Assembly: GCF_001598255.1 (NCBI RefSeq)
Contig: NZ_BCYP01000042.1
Span: 1-64,000 of the forward strand
Reading direction: 5' to 3'
DNA length: 64,000 bases
Source of the DNA: Mitsuaria chitosanitabida ATCC BAA-476 = NBRC 102408
GTDB lineage: Bacteria > Pseudomonadota > Gammaproteobacteria > Burkholderiales > Burkholderiaceae_C
The notes under the pieces are model-generated. The model searched no databases and was not told where the DNA came from. It saw nothing but the letters and a program-made list of their open reading frames with translations. Of this stretch, positions 34,657 through 43,456 are shown piece by piece. How positions within the stretch are numbered: position 1 is the first letter of the stretch; each line of letters opens with the position of its first letter. The position numbers were made by a program, and so were the translations under genes.

Positions 34657-36747
34657 TCAGCGCAGCGGCAAGGTCAGGACCAGCGCGGTCCCGCCGCGGG
34701 CCCCGTCGTGGCGGGGTTCGCGCCAGTCGATGCGGGCGCCGAGCTGCCCGGCGCGGCGGCGCATGCCGCGCAGGCCGTTGCCGGCGCGGCCGGCCGGATC
34801 CATGCCGCGGCCGTCGTCGGCGATCAGCAGCTCCACCGCCCGCGCGCCCGGCGGGCCCTCGGCATCGACGACCACGCGGGTCTCGAAGCGCACCCGCGTC
34901 GCGCCGGCGTGGTGAATCACGTTGCTCAGCGCCTCCTGCACGATGCGGATCAGCTCGCGGCCGCCGACACCGCGCAGCGCCGGCACCAGCGGGACGTCGG
35001 CGAGCTGCCAGTCCAGCGTCAGGCCCGCGTCCTGCAAGCGCGGCGCGAGGCGGTGCCGCAGGTTGGCCAGCAGCAGCGTGAGGTCGCCATCGGTCACCGC
35101 CAGCGCGTCGACCGTCAGACGCATCTCCCGGATGCACTCGTCGAGCAGCCCCACCATGGACTCCGAGGCGACGCCGCGTTCCGCGCACAGGCGCGCGGTC
35201 ACCAGCTGCGAGCCCAGGCCGTCGTGCATCTCCTGCAGCAGCCGCTCGCGCTCCTGCGCGGCGGTGCGCTGGCGCTCGCTGTCCTGGAGTTGCTCCCAGC
35301 GAGCCTGCAGCTCGCGGGTGCGCGCGTCGAGCGCCTGCTCCAGCCGCACGCGCGCCATCGCCTCGTCGCGCAGCGAGCCGACGAAGCGACGCTGCAAGGC
35401 CACGCCCGCCATCGCGATCAGCGCGCCGTGCCCCACGACGTTGATGTCCACGACGCTCATCTGCCGCGACAGCACCAGCGCGAGCCAGCTCACGTAGAGC
35501 CAGACCCACCCCGACAGCGCGACCGCGCAGGCGCCGACCAGCGGAGCGCGCCGTGTCGTGCCCAGCGCGGCGCGTGCGGCCAGCAGCGTCGCGGTGGCCA
35601 GCACCACCGCGCGGCTGCCCAGCGCCCACCAGGGCCAGGGGTGGTGGAAGTCGGTCCAGCTCCAGCCCAGGAACGCGGCGGCGCCGTCGATGACGGTGCC
35701 GAGCACCAGATAGCCCGCGGCCATCCGTTCCGGCCAGCGCGCGGCGATTCCCGACAAGCGCGCCACCAGGAACAGCAGCAGCGCCTTGGACAGCACGTCC
35801 GCCAGGTCCAGCGTCACCCGCCACCACGGCGCCGGGAACAGCGCGCCGTTGAGCAGGTAGGGCGACAAGAGCAGCGCCGTGCAGAGACAGAAGACCCCGG
35901 TGACGCCGTAGAGCCATTCCTGCCGCAGGGCCAGCCAGACCATGAGCATGAAGGCGCCGATGACGATCCCGGCGAGCGCCGTCGTGACCCGCGCGACCTG
36001 CCAGAAGCGGCGTCCCTCCTGCAGCGTGCGGATCTGCGAGGACGGACCCAGCAGCGGGGCCGACAGCCCGGCGCCTTCGAAGCCAGGCCGCGCCAGGCGC
36101 AGGCTCAGGCGGTGATCGCCCGCGGGGAGCAGGGCCGGCGGGATGCTGACCTGCAGGCGGCGGCCCGCCAGCAGCAGACCGCGTTGGGCGAGATCGTCCT
36201 CGTCCTCCGCGGCGTAGCCGCTGCCGGGGCTGGAGGTGGCGATCAGCTGCCCATCGAGGTAGACCGTCGCCGACGGTCGATGCTGGATCACCAGCCAGTA
36301 CGGCGCCTGCGCCGACTGCTCGAGGCGGAAATCGAGCGCGAACCACAGCGGTCCCGGCGCATCCGTGTCGTGGATCTGCACCGGCAGCGCGACCACATGC
36401 CCCGGCGCCAGGGACACGGAGGGGGTCGTGGGCGTGGTGGAGGGGAGCGGGGTCGGCGTCGCCGTGGGGTTCAACGGGCGGGACACGACCCGGGGCGGCG
36501 CCACGAGCGGGTGGGCCGCCGCATCGGACGCGGCCGAGGTCTCCGGCAACGCGCCGGGGACCTGCGCGGGATCGTGCGCGTCCCCGGGCAGCAGCCGGGC
36601 CTCGGCGAGGCGCAGCACTTGCGGCGGCATCGCGGTGCCGTAGTGGCGCGAGAACAGGTGAACGGCCGCCAGCGTCAGCAGCGGCAGCACGATCAACGTC
36701 GCCAGCCGCCGAAGCGAAACGGCCGGCTTGGCGGCGCGGCTCTCCAT
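34657..36747 (-). CDS. Sensor histidine kinase with periplasmic domain and 7TM region
   Basis: The 696-residue product has an N-terminal membrane anchor (about 16-33), a periplasmic Pro/Thr-rich linker, a beta-sandwich sensory domain (about 110-240), then about seven membrane helices (about 260-450), a coiled coil, and a HisKA_3-type kinase with RLLQEMHDGLGSQLVTAR (phosphorylated His) and the ATPase motifs VQEALSNVIHHAGATR and DDGRGMDPAG. This is the 7TMR-DISM-like design of ligand sensors. No response regulator gene is next to it, so it is an orphan. I chose the ATG at 36747; a TTG 7 codons upstream is possible. Confidence 0.82.
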   Translation of the reverse strand: MESRAAKPAVSLRRLATLIVLPLLTLAAVHLFSRHYGTAMPPQVLRLAEARLLPGDAHDPAQVPGALPETSAASDAAAHPLVAPPRVVSRPLNPTATPTPLPSTTPTTPSVSLAPGHVVALPVQIHDTDAPGPLWFALDFRLEQSAQAPYWLVIQHRPSATVYLDGQLIATSSPGSGYAAEDEDDLAQRGLLLAGRRLQVSIPPALLPAGDHRLSLRLARPGFEGAGLSAPLLGPSSQIRTLQEGRRFWQVARVTTALAGIVIGAFMLMVWLALRQEWLYGVTGVFCLCTALLLSPYLLNGALFPAPWWRVTLDLADVLSKALLLFLVARLSGIAARWPERMAAGYLVLGTVIDGAAAFLGWSWTDFHHPWPWWALGSRAVVLATATLLAARAALGTTRRAPLVGACAVALSGWVWLYVSWLALVLSRQMSVVDINVVGHGALIAMAGVALQRRFVGSLRDEAMARVRLEQALDARTRELQARWEQLQDSERQRTAAQERERLLQEMHDGLGSQLVTARLCAERGVASESMVGLLDECIREMRLTVDALAVTDGDLTLLLANLRHRLAPRLQDAGLTLDWQLADVPLVPALRGVGGRELIRIVQEALSNVIHHAGATRVRFETRVVVDAEGPPGARAVELLIADDGRGMDPAGRAGNGLRGMRRRAGQLGARIDWREPRHDGARGGTALVLTLPLR

Positions 36748-36931
36748 CGACGACGTCAAGACGGCCAAGGCGACGCACTCCCTCGCAACGCGACTGGATG
36801 CCGGCCGGTGCCGCTGGCAGGGAGATCCAGGGGCGACGGGCCGGCGGCGGTCGATGCTATGCGATGGGCCCGGCGGGGAGCAACCACTCGGGCCGAGGGG
36901 CCCCGCGAGGTCCGACGGGCGGGTCGAGAGA

Positions 36932-36955
36932 TCGCGGGACCGGCGCGTCCCGCGA
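36932..36955 (-). terminator. Hairpin after the Ig-like repeat gene
   Basis: TCGCGGGAC pairs perfectly with GTCCCGCGA around a 6-base loop, 15 bases past the stop codon on the minus strand. No clear U-tract follows. Confidence 0.4.
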
Positions 36956-36969
36956 CGGGGCCCTGCCGG

Positions 36970-38823
36970 TCAGACCGGAAGCACGCCACCCGCGGCAGCT
37001 GGATCGAGCGTGAACTTGAAGTGCGCTTGCGGGCTGTAGTTGCCCGCCTGGTCGATCTGGCGAAGGATCACCTCCACCGCGGTATTGGAGGTCCGGTCGT
37101 AGAGGGACTGCGGGATCACGTCACCGGAGCCCATGAGCGCGATGTTGCCGAAGCGGTTCGAGCTCAGTTCCCACCGGGCCCCTGCCTCCAGGCCGACGAT
37201 GCGCAGCGTGCCGTCCGCCGTGATGCCATCGCTGGAACTGCGGCCCGTGTCGTTGACCAGCTCCAGCCGGGGCGCCAATGGCGCCGTGCCGTCGATGGTG
37301 AACTCGCGGACGCTGCGCGTCTCGTTGCCGGCGGCATCGGTCACGCGCATCTGCAGGTGATGCAGGCCATCGCCGGGCTGCTCGGAGGTCGGAATGCTCC
37401 CCACCGAGGCGGCGGGCTTCCAGTCGATGCCGTTCCAGCTGTACTCGGCGTGGGCGCCGGACTCGACGGCGCCGAAATAGATCGTGCCCGGTTTGGTGAA
37501 GGCCACGCTCTCGCCGCCGGCCTGCAATGCCTCCACGCTGATCCCGGGATCGTTGGGCAGGCTCACCCACAGGGCCTTGGGCGGCGTCAGGTCCACGGTG
37601 AGCGTCCGTGAGAGCGCGGGCCCGATGTTCCCCGCCAGGTCGGTCTGCCGGAGGAGCACCTCGCGTTCGCCTTCCCCGCCCAGGCGCTCGGCCGACACCC
37701 GGGGTCGGTCGGCCTCTTGCCAGGTCGCGCCACCATCGACGCTGTAGCTCAGCGAGCCGCCCGACTCCAGACCCTGGGCGAGCAGCGCGTCGGCTCGACC
37801 GAGCAAGGAGGTGCCGCTGGTCGTGGCCACGAGCGGCGCCTGCGGGGCCTGGGTGTCCAGGTCGAAGACCAGCTGCGCGGTCAAGCCATGGTTGCCCGCC
37901 CGGTCGATCTGCCGGACCAGGGCCTCCTTGTGTCCGTCCGCGCCGAAGCGATCCCCCGCGATCTCGTGGCCGGTTCCCTCGGACCAGTTGACGCCGCCAT
38001 CGACGCTGTAGATCCAACGCGCGCCGGTCTCCAAGCCACCGACCCGCACCGTGGCTCGCGCCGTGACGCGGTCGCTGTCGCTCGCGCCGGTATCCATCGC
38101 CAGCGTCAGGATGGGGGCGTCCGGCGCGACGATGTCCGGCCGCTCCGGCGTCGGGGTCTCGGGTTTGGGTGGCTCGGGCGTCGGCTCCACGGGCTTCGGC
38201 GTTTCCGGCTTGGGATCGCCAGGTGTCGGCGTCTCCGGCTGGGGAGTGACGGGCGTCGGTGTTGCTGGTCCGGGGGTTTCGGGTGTCGGCATCCCGGGGG
38301 TCGGCGTCCCGGGGGTCGGCGTCCCGGGGGTCGGCGTCCCGGGGGTCGGCGTCCCGGGCGAAGGTCGTTCGGCCTCCGGAGAGGTCGGCTCCGGTTTCTC
38401 TTCGGGCTTGGGCCGGAGTTCCGGTGTCGGCGTCACGCTGGTCGGCGGCTTCGCGTCTCCGGAGCCTCCCGCAACGGCGGCCACCGTGCCCACCGCGGCC
38501 GCGCCCCCGATACCGAGCAGGCCGAGCCCGCTGGCCAGCAATGGACTGGAACGATCGTCGCGCGGGGACATGTCCCCCGCGTCAGCGGATTCGGAGTCCA
38601 GTGCCGCCGGGGTCCCCGACGCTGGCATCGCCTCTGGGGAGACGGGCTCGATCAGGACCGGAGCCATCGCATCGGCTTCCACCGCTCGCACTGCCTCGGC
38701 AAGGGGCTGTCCTTCGGCATCCAAGCGCCTTCGCCTCATGCCGGGCGCCACGCTGGACGAGGGCGGATGCTCGGGGGCGGTGCCGGGCTGGGAGAGAAAC
38801 GGGAGCTGCGAGCGATCGGACAT
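36970..38823 (-). CDS. Ig-like repeat protein with proline-rich linker
   Basis: The 617-residue product has no signal peptide. After a polar N-terminus there is one glycine/alanine hydrophobic stretch (LLASGLGLLGIGGAAAVGTV, about 94-113), as in the N-terminal part of some type I secreted adhesins. A Pro/Thr/Glu linker (about 128-235) includes four exact 5-residue repeats. Four bacterial Ig-like modules follow, each with patterns such as YSVDGGVNW and R-Q-x-D-x-AGN. It resembles pieces of large adhesins but lacks glycine-rich calcium repeats and a visible secretion signal. It may be a shortened adhesin or use an unlinked exporter. Confidence 0.7.
   Translation of the reverse strand: MSDRSQLPFLSQPGTAPEHPPSSSVAPGMRRRRLDAEGQPLAEAVRAVEADAMAPVLIEPVSPEAMPASGTPAALDSESADAGDMSPRDDRSSPLLASGLGLLGIGGAAAVGTVAAVAGGSGDAKPPTSVTPTPELRPKPEEKPEPTSPEAERPSPGTPTPGTPTPGTPTPGTPTPGMPTPETPGPATPTPVTPQPETPTPGDPKPETPKPVEPTPEPPKPETPTPERPDIVAPDAPILTLAMDTGASDSDRVTARATVRVGGLETGARWIYSVDGGVNWSEGTGHEIAGDRFGADGHKEALVRQIDRAGNHGLTAQLVFDLDTQAPQAPLVATTSGTSLLGRADALLAQGLESGGSLSYSVDGGATWQEADRPRVSAERLGGEGEREVLLRQTDLAGNIGPALSRTLTVDLTPPKALWVSLPNDPGISVEALQAGGESVAFTKPGTIYFGAVESGAHAEYSWNGIDWKPAASVGSIPTSEQPGDGLHHLQMRVTDAAGNETRSVREFTIDGTAPLAPRLELVNDTGRSSSDGITADGTLRIVGLEAGARWELSSNRFGNIALMGSGDVIPQSLYDRTSNTAVEVILRQIDQAGNYSPQAHFKFTLDPAAAGGVLPV
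38296..38355 (-). repeat. 15-bp tandem repeat (four perfect copies)
   Basis: GGGGGTCGGCGTCCC occurs four times in a row with diverged units on both sides, encoding Pro-Gly-Thr-Pro-Thr in the linker of the Ig-like protein. Since 15 is a multiple of three, copy-number change would keep the frame. Confidence 0.9.
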
Positions 38824-39011
38824 CATGAGTGGTCTGCGAAAGGAAGACCCGCCAGTCTCCGCAGGACCTCGCCATGACGCATCAACTCAAGTACGTGCAC
38901 CTCGTTGTCGCCATTCACCCTTCTTGAGATTCACGTCCCTCGAATGAGCAGGTGGCCTGTCGTCCGATCAGCGACGACGGAGGCACGTCCGGCCCCGGGC
39001 GACGGTCGTGT

Positions 39012-40433
39012 TCACTCGACCGCCTTCACCATGTCCTCCACGACCTTCTTCGCGTCGCCGAAGACCATCATGGTCTTGTCCATGTAGAAGAGCTCGTTGT
39101 CCAGGCCCGCGTAGCCGGCCGCCATCGAGCGCTTGTTCACGATCACCGTGCGCGCCTTGTAGGCCTCCAGGATGGGCATGCCGTAGATGGGGCTGCCCTT
39201 CTGCAGCGCGGCGGGGTTCACCACGTCGTTGGCGCCCAGGATGATGGCCACGTCGGTCTGACCGAACTCGGCGTTGATGTCCTCCATCTCGTGGACCTGG
39301 TCGTAGGGGACCTCGGCCTCGGCCAGCAGCACGTTCATGTGGCCGGGCATGCGGCCGGCGACCGGATGGATGGCGTAGCGCACGGTCACGCCGCGCTCGA
39401 TCAGCTTCTGCGCCAGCTCCTTGACCGCGTGCTGGGCGCGCGCCACGGCCAGGCCGTAGCCGGGGACGATGATGACGCTCTCCGCGTTGCCCAGGATGAA
39501 GGCGGCGTCGTCGGCGCTGCCGCTCTTGACGTTGCGCTGTTGCGAGGAGGCTGCGGTCGTCGCGCCCTCGGCGCCGAAGCCGCCCAGGATCACGTTGAAG
39601 AAGGACCGGTTCATGGCCTTGCACATGATGTAGCTCAGGATCGCGCCCGAGCTGCCCACCAGCGATCCCGCGATGATCAGCATGCTGTTGTTGAGCGAGA
39701 AGCCGATGCCCGCCGCCGCCCATCCGGAATAGCTGTTGAGCATGGACACGACCACCGGCATGTCGGCGCCGCCGATCGGGATGATCAGCAGCACGCCCAG
39801 CGCGAAGCCCAGCGCGGTGATGAGGATGAAGTCGGTCCAGCTCTGCGAGTGCCAGAAGCCGAAGACGAAGAAGGCCGCGGCCAGGCCCAGCGCCAGGTTC
39901 AGCCAATGCTGGCCGGCGAAGGTCACTGGCGCGCCCTGGAAGAGCCGGAACTTGTACTTGCCGCTGAGCTTGCCGAAGGCGATCACGGAACCGGAGAAGG
40001 TCACCGCGCCGATGAAGCAGCCCAGCGAGAGCTCGATGCGATTGCCGCCCGGGATGGGGTCGCCGAGGACGGCGATGCCGAAGGCATGGGGCTCCGCGAC
40101 CGCCGCGACGGCGATGCACACCGCGGCCAGGCCGATCATGCTGTGCATGAAGGCGACCAGCTCCGGCATCTTGGTCATCTCCACGCGCTGGGCCATGACG
40201 GTGCCGATGCCGCCGCCAACGACCAGCCCGCCCAGCACGTAGCCCAGCCCCAGCGTCTGGCCGCCGGCCAGCTTGAGGATGAGCGCGCCGGTGGTCAGCA
40301 CCGCGATGGTCATGCCGGCCATGCCGAAGAGGTTGCCGCGGATGGAGGTGGTCGGGTGCGAGAGCCCCTTGAGCGCCTGGATGAAGCAGACGCTCGCGAT
40401 CAGGTACAGCAGCGTGACGAGGTTCATCGACAT
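39012..40433 (-). CDS. pntB: NAD(P) transhydrogenase subunit beta
   Basis: The 473-residue product has about nine membrane helices followed by the NADP-binding domain III (VIIVPGYGLAVARAQHAVKE, then GRMPGHMNVLLAEA and ANDVVNPAA). Together with PntA1 and PntA2 it couples proton flow across the inner membrane to hydride transfer from NADH to NADP+. The start at 40433 has AGGA upstream; a second Met two codons on is equally possible. It is last of the three-gene operon, 4 bases after pntA2. Confidence 0.95.
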   Translation of the reverse strand: MSMNLVTLLYLIASVCFIQALKGLSHPTTSIRGNLFGMAGMTIAVLTTGALILKLAGGQTLGLGYVLGGLVVGGGIGTVMAQRVEMTKMPELVAFMHSMIGLAAVCIAVAAVAEPHAFGIAVLGDPIPGGNRIELSLGCFIGAVTFSGSVIAFGKLSGKYKFRLFQGAPVTFAGQHWLNLALGLAAAFFVFGFWHSQSWTDFILITALGFALGVLLIIPIGGADMPVVVSMLNSYSGWAAAGIGFSLNNSMLIIAGSLVGSSGAILSYIMCKAMNRSFFNVILGGFGAEGATTAASSQQRNVKSGSADDAAFILGNAESVIIVPGYGLAVARAQHAVKELAQKLIERGVTVRYAIHPVAGRMPGHMNVLLAEAEVPYDQVHEMEDINAEFGQTDVAIILGANDVVNPAALQKGSPIYGMPILEAYKARTVIVNKRSMAAGYAGLDNELFYMDKTMMVFGDAKKVVEDMVKAVE

Positions 40434-40437
40434 GGGG

Positions 40438-40782
40438 TCAGTCCTTGCTCTTGGCCGCGGAGGCATCGGTGGCGGGACTGGCGGCGGGCTTGCGCTCCTT
40501 CTTCTTGAACATCTCCAGCATGCGGCGCGTGACGAGGAAACCGCCGAAGACGTTGACCGCCGCGAGCGCGACGGCCAGCGTGCCCATGGTCTTTCCCAGC
40601 GGGGTGTCGGTGAGCGCGGCGGCGAGCATCGCGCCGACGATGACGATCGCCGAGATCGCGTTGGTCACGGCCATCAACGGCGTGTGCAGCGCGGGCGTGA
40701 CGGTCCAGACGACGTGGTAGCCGACGTAGATGGCCAGCACGAAGATCGTCAGGTTGATCAGGGTGGGAGAGACGGCGTCCAT
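40438..40782 (-). CDS. pntAB: NAD(P) transhydrogenase subunit alpha part 2 (membrane part)
   Basis: The 114-residue product has three to four membrane helices (about 9-27, 34-60, 67-88) with the family stretch HVVWTVTPALHTPLMAVTNA (about 22-41) and ends in a Lys/Ala-rich tail. It is the membrane half of the alpha subunit, encoded separately from the NAD-binding half, the split found in many alphaproteobacteria and betaproteobacteria. The ATG at 40782 gives the conserved N-terminal helix. Confidence 0.92.
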   Translation of the reverse strand: MDAVSPTLINLTIFVLAIYVGYHVVWTVTPALHTPLMAVTNAISAIVIVGAMLAAALTDTPLGKTMGTLAVALAAVNVFGGFLVTRRMLEMFKKKERKPAASPATDASAAKSKD

Positions 40783-40849
40783 GCGGAGAGGCTCCTGTGA
40801 TGCGACGTATCGGTTTCCAGGTGCGCGACGGGTCCGGTCGCGCGCGGGG

Positions 40850-41968
40850 TCAGGCCTTGCGCAAGACCTGGCCCTCGTGGGCGACGAGGCAGGCGGTGAC
40901 GATGTCGTCATCGGCGGGCAGGGCGAAGCCGGCCTCCTTCGTCAGCACCAGCTTGAGGAAGTCGAGCAGGTTGCGGGCGTAGAGGGCGGAAGCGTCGGCG
41001 GCGACCAGCGCGGGCAGGTTGGTCTCGCCCACCAGCGTGACGCCGTGCTTGCGCACGGTCTGGCCGGGCTCGGTCAGCGGGCAGTTGCCGCCGGCCGGGG
41101 CGGCGATGTCGACGATGACGGAGCCGGGTTTCATCGCGCGGACCATCTCCTCGGTGACCAGCACCGGCGCCGGGCGGCCGGGGATGAGCGCGGTGGTGAT
41201 GACGACGTCCGCCTGCGCGACGCGCTTGGCGACTTCCAGCTGCTGGCGCTGCAGCCAGCTGGGCGGCATCGGGCGGGCGTAGCCGCCGACGCCCTCGGCG
41301 GCCTGGCGCTCCTCGTCGGTCTCGAAGGCCACGTCGATGAACTTGGCGCCCAGGGATTCGACCTGCTCCTTCACCGAGGGCCGGACATCGGAGGCCTCGA
41401 TCACCGCGCCCAGGCGCTTGGCGGTCGCGATCGCCTGCAGGCCGGCGACCCCCACGCCCAGCACGACGACGCGGGCCGCCTTGATGGTGCCGGCGGCAGT
41501 CATCAGCATCGGGAACAGGCGCTGGTAATGGAAGGCGGCCAGCATCACCGCCTTGTAGCCGGCCAGGTTGGCCTGGCTGGAGAGCACGTCCATGCTCTGG
41601 GCGCGGGTGGTGCGCGGCGCGGCCTCGAGCGCGAAGGCGGTGAGGCGGGCATCGGCCAGGGCTTGCAGGCCGTCGCGGTCGAAGGGGTTGAGCATGCCGA
41701 CCAGGACGGTGCCGGGCCTGAGCAGGGCCAGCTCCTGCGCGTCGGGCGCGCGGACCTTGAGCACCAGCTCGGCGGCGAAGGCCTGCTCGCGCGGGACGAT
41801 CTCAGCGCCGGCGGCGGCGTAGGCCTCGTCGGTCACGCTGGCGTTCAGGCCTGCGGATTGCTGGACGCGCAAGGCATGTCCTTGCGCCACCAGCTTCTTG
41901 ACGGTCTCCGGCGTCGCGGCCACGCGCGCCTCCCCCGCCGCGGTTTCCTGCGGCACTCCGATCAGCAT
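40850..41968 (-). CDS. pntAA: NAD(P) transhydrogenase subunit alpha part 1 (NAD-binding part)
   Basis: The 372-residue product belongs to the alanine dehydrogenase/PNT family: MLIGVPQETAAGEARVAATP at the start, the NAD-binding RVVVLGVGVAGLQAIATAKR (about 165-184), and SVIVDIAAPAGGNCPL. It binds NAD(H) on the cytoplasmic face of the transhydrogenase. AGGGA precedes the ATG. First of the pntA1-pntA2-pntB operon; 67 bases separate it from pntA2. Confidence 0.94.
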   Translation of the reverse strand: MLIGVPQETAAGEARVAATPETVKKLVAQGHALRVQQSAGLNASVTDEAYAAAGAEIVPREQAFAAELVLKVRAPDAQELALLRPGTVLVGMLNPFDRDGLQALADARLTAFALEAAPRTTRAQSMDVLSSQANLAGYKAVMLAAFHYQRLFPMLMTAAGTIKAARVVVLGVGVAGLQAIATAKRLGAVIEASDVRPSVKEQVESLGAKFIDVAFETDEERQAAEGVGGYARPMPPSWLQRQQLEVAKRVAQADVVITTALIPGRPAPVLVTEEMVRAMKPGSVIVDIAAPAGGNCPLTEPGQTVRKHGVTLVGETNLPALVAADASALYARNLLDFLKLVLTKEAGFALPADDDIVTACLVAHEGQVLRKA

Positions 41969-42155
41969 CTGGATTCCCTCGCTCTGAATCAGGGTCGGGC
42001 GGAGCTTAGCCGCTGGGACGGGCCGGGCGAGACCCGCACGAGACAGGGGTTTTCACCAAGCGGCAAGCTTCCGGCAAAGCTGTTTCGAGTGGTGAACAAC
42101 GGTCCTCGCCGGGGGTGAGGATGGCGTTAAATGTGGACTCGAAAGGAGTCAGACC

Positions 42156-42653
42156 ATGATCAAGAAGATTCTCCTCAGCAGTGCGTTGGCTGCGGCCGCG
42201 CTGGCGCCGATGGCGTCGCGCGCGGCGGATGTGGGCGTGTCGGTGACCATCGGGGAACCGGGGTTCTACGGAACCATCGACATCGGAAATGTGCGGCCGC
42301 AGGTCGTTTATGAGCGGCCCATCCTGGTGGAGCGGGTGCCGCGCCCGCTGCCGGCGGTGTATCTGCGGGTGCCGCCGGGGCATCAGAAGAATTGGGCCAA
42401 GCATTGCGCGCGGTACAACGCGTGTGGACGGCCCGTGTATTTCGTGAGGGACGACTGGTATCGCGACGTGTACGCACCGCGCTATCGCGAGGAGCACACG
42501 GAGTACCGCTGGCGTCCCGATGGACGCCGGGATTGGGATGACCGTGGCCCTGGACGCGGCCCGGATAGGGATCATGACCGCGGTCGCGGGCATGGACACG
42601 GCCGCGACAAGGATCGCGACCGCGATGACGACCATGACCGCGGCCGCCGCTGA
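42156..42653 (+). CDS. Exported hypothetical protein with Arg/Asp/His-rich tail
   Basis: The 165-residue product has a signal peptide (about 1-23, PMASRAA). The middle carries NWAKHCARYNACGRPVYFVR with two cysteines, a pattern I have seen in small exported proteins of Burkholderiales. The last about 45 residues are almost only Arg, Asp, Gly and His in short alternation, probably disordered and possibly metal- or polyanion-binding. GGAG lies before the ATG and a strong terminator follows, so it is a single-gene unit. Function unknown. Confidence 0.75.
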   Translation: MIKKILLSSALAAAALAPMASRAADVGVSVTIGEPGFYGTIDIGNVRPQVVYERPILVERVPRPLPAVYLRVPPGHQKNWAKHCARYNACGRPVYFVRDDWYRDVYAPRYREEHTEYRWRPDGRRDWDDRGPGRGPDRDHDRGRGHGHGRDKDRDRDDDHDRGRR

Positions 42654-42674
42654 GATCGGCGCGGCACGATGAAG

Positions 42675-42699
42675 AAAACCCCGGCTTGCCGGGGTTTTT
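42675..42699 (+). terminator. Rho-independent terminator
   Basis: AAAACCCCGGC and GCCGGGGTTTT form an 11-bp stem with a 2-base loop, ending in TTTTT, 22 bases after the stop of the exported hypothetical gene. Confidence 0.85.
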
Positions 42700-42872
42700 G
42701 CTTTTGGGGCGCCCGTCGACCCAGGTGTCGGATTCAGGGAACACCTCCTCCAGGGGGGGCGCTGGGCGCCGGGAGCCGTCACCCAACCCCCTCACAATGC
42801 GGCCCCGACCCCACATCGAGGTGGCCGGTCCCGCCTCCCGGCGGCGAGCCGAGCCGCCCATCAGGAAGGACC

Positions 42873-43367
42873 ATGACCGAACGATTCAAGCCCAGCGTCA
42901 CCGTCGCCGCCGTGATCGAGCAGGACGGGCGCTATCTGCTGGTCGAGGAGCTCACCCGCGACGGATTGCTGCTCAACAATCCCGCCGGCCACCTCGAACA
43001 GGCCGAATCCCCCATCGACGCCGTCCTGCGCGAAGTCCTCGAGGAAACCGCCCGGCCCTTCACGCCGGACGCCTTCCTCGGCGTCTACATGTCGCGCTTC
43101 CTGCGCCCCGACCGCGGCGACGACGTCACCTACGTCCGCCTCGCCTTCACCGGCTCGGTCGGCGATCAGATTCCCGGTCAAGCGTTCGACGAGCCCATCC
43201 AGCGCACCCTCTGGATGACGCTCGACGAGATCCGCGCCTCCCGCGACCGTCATCGCAGCCCCCTGGTCCTGCAATGCGTCGAGGACCACGCCGCCGGCCG
43301 CCGGCTGCCGCTCGAGTCCCTGGTCAGCCATCCGTCGCTCTACGCGCCGACCGCCTGGCCGCACTGA
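42873..43367 (+). CDS. NUDIX hydrolase (NudJ-like)
   Basis: The 164-residue product has the Nudix box GHLEQAESPIDAVLREVLEE (about residues 41-60), with TARPF after it, so the usual late Gly is Ala. The N-terminus KPSVTVAAVIEQDGRYLLVE fits phosphatases of the NudJ group that act on nucleotide pyrophosphates or thiamin pyrophosphate precursors. AGGAAGGA precedes the ATG. In E. coli nudJ lies next to mnmA; here mnmA is about 1.1 kb downstream with one gene of opposite strand between. The substrate is inferred only. Confidence 0.88.
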   Translation: MTERFKPSVTVAAVIEQDGRYLLVEELTRDGLLLNNPAGHLEQAESPIDAVLREVLEETARPFTPDAFLGVYMSRFLRPDRGDDVTYVRLAFTGSVGDQIPGQAFDEPIQRTLWMTLDEIRASRDRHRSPLVLQCVEDHAAGRRLPLESLVSHPSLYAPTAWPH

Positions 43368-43411
43368 GGCCCGTCGGCGCGCGCCGCAGTCCGTCCTCGC
43401 CCTGAAACGAC

Positions 43412-43433
43412 GACAGGCCCCGCGGGGCCTGTC
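43412..43433. terminator. Palindromic hairpin between convergent genes
   Basis: GACAGGCCCC and GGGGCCTGTC form a perfect 10-bp stem around GC, midway between the NUDIX gene and the REC-GAF gene. It could end both transcripts, though no long T-run is present. Confidence 0.6.
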
Positions 43434-43456
43434 CGGTGCGTCGCGTCGCGAAGCGC

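Noticed and set aside
38286-38355. Short tandem repeats considered as a CRISPR or clustered array
   Set aside because: They are 15-bp head-to-tail units inside a reading frame and have no spacers.
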